Shown one piece after another: positions 6,600-10,759 of a DNA stretch of 10,759 bases. Source of the stretch: an uncultured Bifidobacterium sp. (lineage in GTDB: Bacteria; Actinomycetota; Actinomycetes; Actinomycetales; Bifidobacteriaceae); assembly GCA_937874315.1 (NCBI GenBank), contig CALNAE010000056.1, forward strand, positions 1 through 10,759. The letters are read 5' to 3'. Each line of letters opens with the position of its first letter. Within the stretch, counting starts at the first letter, position 1. The notes beneath the pieces are model-generated. The model ran no database searches. It had not been told where the DNA came from and saw only the letters and a list, made by a program, of their open reading frames with translations. Both the position numbers and the translations under genes were made by a program.

Positions 6600-6758
6600 T
6601 CAGACACCGCGAATCTGCGAAAGAAGATCCTTGGGAGAGACCCACATGTTGGGATAATTCCTCGCCCAACGCACCATGCCCTGCTTGTCGACGAGCACGC
6701 TTGGGTTCGTCGCAGCCGCCAACCATTTCAGCATCCTTGAGCTGGGATTGCCGGGCAT
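6600..6758 (-). pseudogene. Small ORF or remnant resembling a peroxiredoxin/thioredoxin-fold C-terminus
   Basis: From the ATG at 6758 this frame encodes 52 residues and ends in TGA. The middle, NPSVLVDKQGMVRWARNYPN (18-37), followed by a SPKDLLSQIRG helix, looks like the last beta-strands and helix of an AhpC/TSA or TlpA-type protein (pattern: hydrophobic-DxxGxVxW...eLLxxIr). The catalytic cysteine part is missing. No Shine-Dalgarno site precedes either Met. The frame is the same as that of the upstream MFS gene: after the MFS stop TGA (6786-6788), nine sense codons lead into this ATG. It could be a decayed gene remnant, a small gene, or a tail cut off from the transporter by a stop codon. 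The family resemblance is weak and from memory. Confidence 0.4.
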
Positions 6759-6785
6759 CGACGACGTCGGGGTCTGCCGGGCGAA

Positions 6786-8132
6786 TCAGTCCTTGGAAGT
6801 CGGGTTATTCCCGAGAATTCGGGGGATATAGCGTTGCATCATAACGGCTCCGACCAGACCGCAACAGCCGATGAGCACGGCGGCGGCAGGCAGGCCGGCC
6901 AACGCGGTCATGCCCGAAATCGCGAGAGGGCCTACGGCCGACCCCGAATCGGTAAACGTTCTCCAACCTCCAAGGAAACTGGGCATGGCGTCAGGTGCAT
7001 AGCGCGAGGCGAGATCCGCGCCCAACGTCATGACGATGCCACTGCCCAGACCGTTGGCGATCGAGATGAAAACCGCGACGGCGATGTATCCCCATTCGGC
7101 GGTGGCGAAGGGCATGAGCAGATGCCCGAGACTGATGCCCACCAGCACTGGAACCGCGGCCCAGCGACGCCCGAAACGGTCCATGATTTGGCCTGAAGTA
7201 TAGAACAGCGACAGATCGACGGCTCCGGCGATACCCATAATGAGTGCGATATGTGAGGCCGAGATGTTGAGTTGCACGCCCCACAGGGGCAGAATGACCT
7301 GCCGTGAGGCACGCATGAGTTGCAGGATGCCGGCGGCGGTGCCGAGCCTGACTAGGATGGGGAAATAGGTGAAGATGGGTAAACGGTGTCGCTGCGCCGG
7401 AGTTGACGAGGCTGCCGAAGCGGTCGTGGAGGAAATTGCGGGAAGGCTTGCATGATTGACACCCAGCGTCGGCAGATCGTGTCGCGTCGCAGATCCTCGT
7501 CGGCGTGACTCGGCGTTCGCCCGATTTCTGCTCAGGACCTGTTCGGGATCCGGCATCACCTGCAGGGCTACCAAAACCGCGACGCAGGCGACGACGTGAA
7601 TCCAGTACACGTTGTGCGAACCGGCAAGTGCGATGACCGGCGAGGCGATGAACGGTCCGATGAAATAACCGATTCGTGTGGTCCCTCCCAGCAGCGACAT
7701 GGCCCGCGCACGATACCACGGAGGCGTCCACGTGGTGAGAAAGGCCTGCCGGGCCAGGTTGAATGTGGCCGAGGCGATGCCGATCATGAGTACCCCGCCC
7801 GCCAGCATCACGAGATTCGGCGCGTGCCAGCACACGATTGCCGAGACGATGGCGATGATGGCCGCCGCTCGCATGGCCACCGTCTCTCCCCAGCGTGCCA
7901 CGACGAACCCGCTGGGCAGGTCCCCTATCACCACGCCGATCATCAGCAGTCCCGAAACGATACCGGCGGCGGCGATGCTGGCGCCAAGCGATCGTGCCGT
8001 CAACGGCACCACGGGAATCAGGGCGCCTTCACCGGTGGCAAAGAGAATGGCGGGAAGATACACAGGCACGAACAGATGACGCAGGAAATCGGTCTCGCTA
8101 CGGTCCGACGATAATCCCCCGTGTTGTGTCAT
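6786..8132 (-). CDS. Major facilitator superfamily transporter, substrate unknown
   Basis: This 448-residue membrane protein has about 12 membrane segments, split by a cytoplasmic loop of about 57 residues (193-250) rich in Arg, Ser, Thr and Ala. The MFS loop 2-3 motif appears as GDLPSGFVVARWGE (70-83) and again in the second half as GQIMDRFGRRW (314-324), the two-fold pattern expected of the family. The length fits 12-TM drug/H+ antiporter-like or uncharacterised MFS exporters, but no substrate-specific motif is recognised. The frame is open upstream to 8363, but the ATG at 8132 has AGGAGG at 6-nt spacing and gives a normal short cytoplasmic N-terminus. The start lies inside a 59-codon ORF in another frame, so the two could be translationally coupled. 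It is divergent from the DsrE-mug pair and convergent with the adhesin gene. Confidence 0.9.
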   Translation of the reverse strand: MTQHGGLSSDRSETDFLRHLFVPVYLPAILFATGEGALIPVVPLTARSLGASIAAAGIVSGLLMIGVVIGDLPSGFVVARWGETVAMRAAAIIAIVSAIVCWHAPNLVMLAGGVLMIGIASATFNLARQAFLTTWTPPWYRARAMSLLGGTTRIGYFIGPFIASPVIALAGSHNVYWIHVVACVAVLVALQVMPDPEQVLSRNRANAESRRRGSATRHDLPTLGVNHASLPAISSTTASAASSTPAQRHRLPIFTYFPILVRLGTAAGILQLMRASRQVILPLWGVQLNISASHIALIMGIAGAVDLSLFYTSGQIMDRFGRRWAAVPVLVGISLGHLLMPFATAEWGYIAVAVFISIANGLGSGIVMTLGADLASRYAPDAMPSFLGGWRTFTDSGSAVGPLAISGMTALAGLPAAAVLIGCCGLVGAVMMQRYIPRILGNNPTSKD

Positions 8133-8277
8133 ACCTGGCCTCCTCACAGCATACCGTGGCTCTGGGCTCCGAGATCGGTGTGGTTGGGAGCAACTCGAAA
8201 CACCGTTCCTTGCCGAGCATATCGCGCCGCATGACCACCGGGGCGTCATGGTTGATATGCGGAACTGTGATGAACAT
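8098..8277 (-). CDS. Small hypothetical ORF overlapping the MFS start
   Basis: An ATG at 8277 opens 59 codons that end in TAG at 8098-8100, overlapping the start of the MFS gene by 35 nt in a different frame. GGAAAG lies 8 nt before the ATG, a usable ribosome binding site. Codon third positions outside the overlap are mostly G or C, as in real genes of this window. The product begins MFITVPHINHD and has a CC pair near residues 43-44. I recognise no family. It may be a small leader gene that couples translation to the transporter, a remnant, or chance. Confidence 0.3.
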   Translation of the reverse strand: MFITVPHINHDAPVVMRRDMLGKERCFELLPTTPISEPRATVCCEEARYDTTRGIIVGP

Positions 8278-8321
8278 CGCATAATCTTTCCGTTTACGTA
8301 GGTGTCATATGGGTCTCGTCC

Positions 8322-8399
8322 TTGTATAACGCTGTACGGTACATATAGCGATCGTTGGACCAAACAAGGTAGGAACGTATTCGGAACGTATAACGTATA
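8322..8399 (+). promoter_or_regulatory. Repeat-rich promoter/operator region of the DsrE-mug pair
   Basis: This spacer is visibly less GC-rich than the genes. TTGTAT (8322-8327) and TATAGC (8344-8349), 16 nt apart, are a weak promoter candidate. Its spacer contains the inverted repeat TGTAC-G-GTACA (8333-8343). Downstream, GGAACGTAT occurs twice 11 bp apart (8372-8380 and 8383-8391), and a third AACGTAT follows at 8392-8398, directly before the AAGGAG ribosome binding site. The repeats could be operator sites; the regulator is unknown. Confidence 0.35.
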
Positions 8400-8410
8400 A
8401 GGAGAATGTG

Positions 8411-8734
8411 ATGAATGAGGCTAGGACGGTGATATTGCACGCTGCCGAGGGTGCGAAGGATGTGGTCCGGGCGGTAGACGCGGCTCGTCGCCTGCATGCG
8501 GAGCATCCTGAGCTGAACATTCGTGTGATCGTCAATGGTGCGGCTCTTGATGGCCTGATCGCGCCCGAGGCGCCGGCCGCCCCGGAAGGCGTGCATGTTC
8601 AGGCATGCGCTTTCGGCTTGTGCAAGCGCGGTATCGATGCGAGCGTTCTGCCGAGTGGTGTGGAGACGGTTCCGGCGGCTGTCACGGCGATTGTTGAAGC
8701 CGAACTTTCGGGGGCCGCCTACGTGCGCATCTGA
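8411..8734 (+). CDS. DsrE/F-like family protein (COG1416 type)
   Basis: The 107-residue protein has the alternating strand-helix pattern of the DsrE fold: ARTVILHAAEG at the N-terminus, IRVIVNGAALDGL (38-50) in the middle, then VHVQACAFGLCKRGI (61-75) and a long C-terminal helix ending GAAYVRI. Cys66 lies at the position where DsrE-type sulfur-relay proteins carry their reactive cysteine, and a second Cys71 follows five residues later. Family members bind or transfer sulfur, or are uncharacterised; no substrate can be read here. The ATG at 8411 follows AAGGAG at 6-nt spacing; a GTG directly in front of it is less likely. It is the first gene of a pair with mug, which starts 4 nt after its stop. 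Confidence 0.85.
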   Translation: MNEARTVILHAAEGAKDVVRAVDAARRLHAEHPELNIRVIVNGAALDGLIAPEAPAAPEGVHVQACAFGLCKRGIDASVLPSGVETVPAAVTAIVEAELSGAAYVRI

Positions 8735-8738
8735 GGCC

Positions 8739-9395
8739 ATGCCGCGACGACCTTCGCCGTTGGAAGGACGACGTCCTACGAAGACCGATCTGGATTATTT
8801 CCGCAGTCATCCGCAGATCGGTCTTGATGATATCCTGCCGTCGGGAGAGGGGCCATTGCGCCTGTTGATCGTCGGCATCAACCCGGGATTGTGGACGGCG
8901 GCGGTCAATGCCCCATTCGCCCATCCGGGCAACCGGTTCTGGCCATCACTGACGCGCGCCGGCGTGATCGACGAAAACGTCGATGTGTCACGCGGGATGA
9001 GCCAGCGTCAGGCCGACGCTCTGGTGCGGCGAGGAATTGGTCTGACGAATCTCGTGGCTCGTCCGACGGTCCGCGCAGATGAATTGAGTCGCGAAGAGCT
9101 TCGAGCGGGTGGTGCAGCGCTGGTGGAACGTGTCGCCGCGCTTCGTCCTCGAACGGTTGCCATCGTGGGGATAACGGCCTTTCGCGTGGCCTTCCGACGT
9201 CCGCATGCCCGCATGGGATTGCAGGACACTTCGGATCTGAACGGATGGCCCACGTCCAGTGCGCTCTGGGTGGTTCCACAGCCCAGTGGGCTCAACGCCC
9301 ACGAGACCGTCGACTCGCTGGCGAGCAAATGGCGGCAGGTCTGGGATGCTTCGCACGAGGGCATCGTAAGCATCGCGGACCAAGGCTCGGAGTAA
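8739..9395 (+). CDS. mug: G/U(T) mismatch-specific DNA glycosylase, Mug/TDG family
   Basis: This 218-residue cytoplasmic repair enzyme is expected to remove uracil (and related bases or thymine) mispaired with guanine, starting base-excision repair. The catalytic motif VGINPGLWTA (45-54) contains Asn48, equivalent to Asn18 of E. coli Mug as I recall it. It is followed by FAHPGNRFWP (60-69) and GLTNLVARPTVRADELS (101-117), both close to E. coli Mug. The wedge-loop motif reads PQPSGLNAH (180-188), where E. coli has PNPSGLSR. About 35 residues precede the core, longer than in E. coli. The frame is open upstream inside the DsrE gene, but the ATG at 8739 is the first start after that gene's stop. 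Its only ribosome-binding-like sequence is a close GAGG, so translation is probably coupled to the gene before it. Confidence 0.93.
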   Translation: MPRRPSPLEGRRPTKTDLDYFRSHPQIGLDDILPSGEGPLRLLIVGINPGLWTAAVNAPFAHPGNRFWPSLTRAGVIDENVDVSRGMSQRQADALVRRGIGLTNLVARPTVRADELSREELRAGGAALVERVAALRPRTVAIVGITAFRVAFRRPHARMGLQDTSDLNGWPTSSALWVVPQPSGLNAHETVDSLASKWRQVWDASHEGIVSIADQGSE

Positions 9396-9396
9396 A

Positions 9397-9437
9397 CGCA
9401 ACCGAAAAGGTAAGAATTCGTTACGATTTCGGCTGCG
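9397..9437. terminator. Bidirectional hairpin between mug and MYG1
   Basis: CGCAACCGAAA pairs with TTTCGGCTGCG (one A-C mismatch). It continues through a tandem AG/GA internal loop to a GTAA/TTAC inner stem and a GAATTCG loop. It begins 1 nt after the mug stop and lies 36 nt past the MYG1 stop. TTTA follows on the minus strand. It fits a shared terminator for two convergent genes. Confidence 0.65.
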
Positions 9438-9473
9438 CGCCGATACGCAGGATCAGGGGTTCCGATACGCGCG

Positions 9474-10481
9474 CTAGTGGCGTGATGTCGATGCGTCGGC
9501 GTCGGCGGTGTCGGTTTGGGCAAGCGCCTGACGTAGCAGTTCCAGAACGCCTTCCTTGGACGTCGCGCCTGCGATGAATCCCGTACGGTGACAGAATACG
9601 GAGTCGGGTACGCCCGTCACCTGTGCGAGAGCGTCATCCGAAAGTCCCCGCCAGGCCTTGGGCAAGTACTGCCGTGATTCGAAGCTGCCGTCGTTGACCT
9701 GGACGGTCTGCAGCCGCCAGCTGCCGGTCATGTCTGGGAAGACGACGTAGAGCAGTTTCGGCTGCTTGGTCGCGATATGCGCATGCGGAACGAACCGGTC
9801 GAGCACCACGAAGCGGGTGTCAGGACTCGCGTGATAGGCGTCGAGGAATATGCGCTCGCCTTCGACGGCGTCGCGGGTCTTCTTCAGCGTGCGCAGCAGC
9901 AGCTGCCTGGCGAATGCGACCGCCACGAAGAATTGGTCGTCGGCCTGCTCCGAGCCGCTGGACGTCAGGGGATTGAACCATCCGATGAGATCGGAGATGG
10001 TGAGCGGCTGTACGCCGAAATCAGAGGTGCTGTAGAGGTCCTGGCCGTTGTCGATCGCATCGATGACCTGCACGAGTTTGAGGTCGATACGCTGCCACAC
10101 GCTGCGGTCGTTGTCGCAGAATTGCAAGCCGTACCGCCGCCAGAGCAGACCGAATGCGGAATAGCGGATGCCGTTTTCTCTGGCCTCGCCCGTGTTCTGG
10201 TGATGATCGAAGCGCAACGTGGCCTCGTCGTGGACGCCGCCGACGTCCAGCACGATGTCGGCTGAGTCTAGGCGCTCGGGATCTCTGGTGCGGATCACCG
10301 TCGCATCTGGGTAGAGCTGGAGTAGCAGGGTGACGCCGAAGACGTCGTCGGCGTGGAATTTACCGTTATGAGTTGCAATAAGCACATCGCCAGTGTAGAA
10401 CCTACCCGTCACGAGTGTGGCGGCCAGATGCTCGGGAGTGCAGGGGGGCGGCGTGGATATTCCGCCGCCGGCGTTGAACAT
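9474..10481 (-). CDS. MYG1 family protein (UPF0160), predicted metal-dependent nuclease/phosphoesterase
   Basis: The family is named after eukaryotic MYG1, reported as a 3'-5' RNA exonuclease with a DHH-like fold; the bacterial role is unproven. In the 335-residue form the motifs are ATHNGKFHADD (36-46), RTRDPE (64-69), DVGG (79-82) and FDHHQ (91-95), which form the likely metal site. PKAWRGLSDD and the C-terminal GFIAGATSKEGVLELL are also typical. The start is uncertain. The ATG at 10481 has no Shine-Dalgarno site and adds 32 residues (STPPPCTPEH and similar) that do not resemble the family. A GTG at 10385 would give 303 residues, starting right before the first motif, and lies 6 nt after TACACT, compatible with a leaderless transcript. 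It lies on the same strand as the initiator tRNA and converges on mug. Confidence 0.88.
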   Translation of the reverse strand: MFNAGGGISTPPPCTPEHLAATLVTGRFYTGDVLIATHNGKFHADDVFGVTLLLQLYPDATVIRTRDPERLDSADIVLDVGGVHDEATLRFDHHQNTGEARENGIRYSAFGLLWRRYGLQFCDNDRSVWQRIDLKLVQVIDAIDNGQDLYSTSDFGVQPLTISDLIGWFNPLTSSGSEQADDQFFVAVAFARQLLLRTLKKTRDAVEGERIFLDAYHASPDTRFVVLDRFVPHAHIATKQPKLLYVVFPDMTGSWRLQTVQVNDGSFESRQYLPKAWRGLSDDALAQVTGVPDSVFCHRTGFIAGATSKEGVLELLRQALAQTDTADADASTSRH

Positions 10482-10563
10482 GGATGTGCTGCGGGTATGA
10501 CCGGTTGCGGCAACTCATATCACGAAGGGCCCGTACTCATCTGGAGAGCGGCGTTTCTTCCCT

Positions 10564-10600
10564 CAACTCGGGTATCCGGCAATCGAGTACGCCCGAGTTG
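10564..10600. promoter_or_regulatory. Long hairpin between tRNA-fMet and MYG1
   Basis: CAACTCGGG and CCCGAGTTG form a perfect 9-bp stem around a 19-nt interior. A compact second palindrome, GCTGGA-T-TCCAGC, lies next to it at 10608-10620. Together they fill much of the 201-nt spacer 10482-10682, which holds no gene. They may be a second terminator for the tRNA transcript or part of the MYG1 leader. Transcription direction is not determined. Confidence 0.35.
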
Positions 10601-10631
10601 CTTCTATGCTGGATTCCAGCGTGGGCGCATT

Positions 10632-10649
10632 GATATACAAGATATACAA
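10632..10649. repeat. Two perfect tandem copies of GATATACAA
   Basis: The 9-bp unit GATATACAA occurs twice without a gap directly beside the tRNA terminator hairpin. It is AT-rich in a GC-rich window. On the minus strand it reads as a T-rich tract following the hairpin, so it may simply belong to the termination region. Confidence 0.6.
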
Positions 10650-10651
10650 TA

Positions 10652-10677
10652 GGCCAGGAATCTTGCGATTCCTAGCC
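10652..10677 (-). terminator. Terminator of the initiator tRNA
   Basis: AGGAATC/GATTCCT plus an outer GGC/GCC (one mismatch between) give an 11-position stem over a 4-nt loop, starting 5 nt past the tRNA CCA end. On the minus strand it is followed by the T-rich TATTGTATATCTTG. This is the best-formed intrinsic terminator in the window. Confidence 0.7.
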
Positions 10678-10682
10678 TTTAT

Positions 10683-10759
10683 TGGTAGCGGGGTCAGGAT
10701 TTGAACCTGAGACCTCTGGGTTATGAGCCCAGCGAGCTACCGAGCTGCTCCACCCCGCG
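10683..10759 (-). tRNA. Initiator tRNA-fMet (anticodon CAT)
   Basis: The 77-nt gene folds as a complete cloverleaf, including an encoded CCA end. The anticodon CAT is at 10723-10725 within CTGGG-CTCATAA-CCCAG, so the anticodon stem has the three G-C pairs of initiators. Position 1 is C and does not pair with the T at position 72, the other initiator hallmark. The T-arm reads GGTTCAAATCC. The sequence closely resembles actinobacterial initiator tRNAs as I remember them. The 5' end coincides with the window edge, so its promoter lies outside. Confidence 0.96.

Noticed and set aside
6501..6740. A 79-codon plus-strand ORF across the hairpin region
   Set aside because: It runs through the 46-nt hairpin, has no ribosome binding site, and its second half is antisense to the more protein-like minus-strand fragment.
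8133..8363. An N-terminal extension of the MFS protein
   Set aside because: The added residues are not membrane-protein-like and would bypass the AGGAGG site correctly spaced before the ATG at 8132.
8595..8738. A longer Mug start inside the DsrE gene
   Set aside because: The added residues are very Arg-rich, a shadow of the DsrE reading frame, and do not belong to the glycosylase family.
9777..10265. A 162-codon plus-strand open frame inside the MYG1 gene
   Set aside because: The opposite strand carries all MYG1 motifs; this frame has biased composition and no recognisable domain.
1..10759. CRISPR arrays, insertion sequences, prophage genes or a toxin-antitoxin pair
   Set aside because: No regularly spaced repeats, transposase, integrase or toxin-like small gene pair could be found on either strand.

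Overview
The window reads as chromosomal DNA from a high-G+C Gram-positive actinobacterium, most probably a Bifidobacterium. The grounds are the GC-rich codon use, a GlgE-type maltosyltransferase, a cell-wall protein with an LAxTG (class E) sorting signal, and an initiator tRNA of the actinobacterial type at the right edge. The genus is an inference; the gene families are read directly from the translations.

Layout, left to right. Positions 1-105 hold no gene I can support. A minus-strand block follows: a manganese exporter of the MntP family (106-669) with a long leader that lacks a ribosome binding site, then inorganic pyrophosphatase ppa (954-1445), then glgE (1606-3996). GlgE carries an unusual, disordered, basic Ser/Thr/Pro-rich N-terminal tail of about 115 residues. 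The intergenic space 3997-4181 is divergent and rich in inverted repeats. It appears to drive glgE leftwards, possibly as a leaderless mRNA, and a large secreted wall-anchored protein rightwards (4182-6425). That protein has a predicted thioester domain, three related extracellular modules and an LASTG anchor.

Positions 6426-6785 contain a GGGCT-type tandem repeat, a strong 46-nt hairpin and a 52-codon minus-strand fragment. The fragment looks like the C-terminal end of a thioredoxin-fold or peroxiredoxin-like protein. It lies in the same frame as the MFS transporter that ends just before it (6786-8132, minus strand). A 59-codon ORF overlaps the transporter start.

A repeat-rich divergent spacer follows, then a tight plus-strand pair: a DsrE-like sulfur-relay family protein (8411-8734) and, 4 nt later, a mismatch-specific uracil/thymine-DNA glycosylase of the Mug family (8739-9395). 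These converge, across a hairpin terminator, on a minus-strand MYG1-family gene (9474-10481). The window ends with a hairpin-rich spacer and the complete initiator tRNA-fMet (10683-10759, minus strand).

Most genes are housekeeping: metal export, pyrophosphate removal, alpha-glucan elongation, base-excision repair and initiator tRNA. The accessory and most interesting parts are the thioester adhesin with its palindromic upstream region, the GlgE tail and possible leaderless start, the DsrE-Mug pairing, and the debris plus structured DNA between the adhesin and the MFS gene. I do not see a complete, clearly undescribed multi-gene system, nor any CRISPR array, insertion sequence or phage gene.
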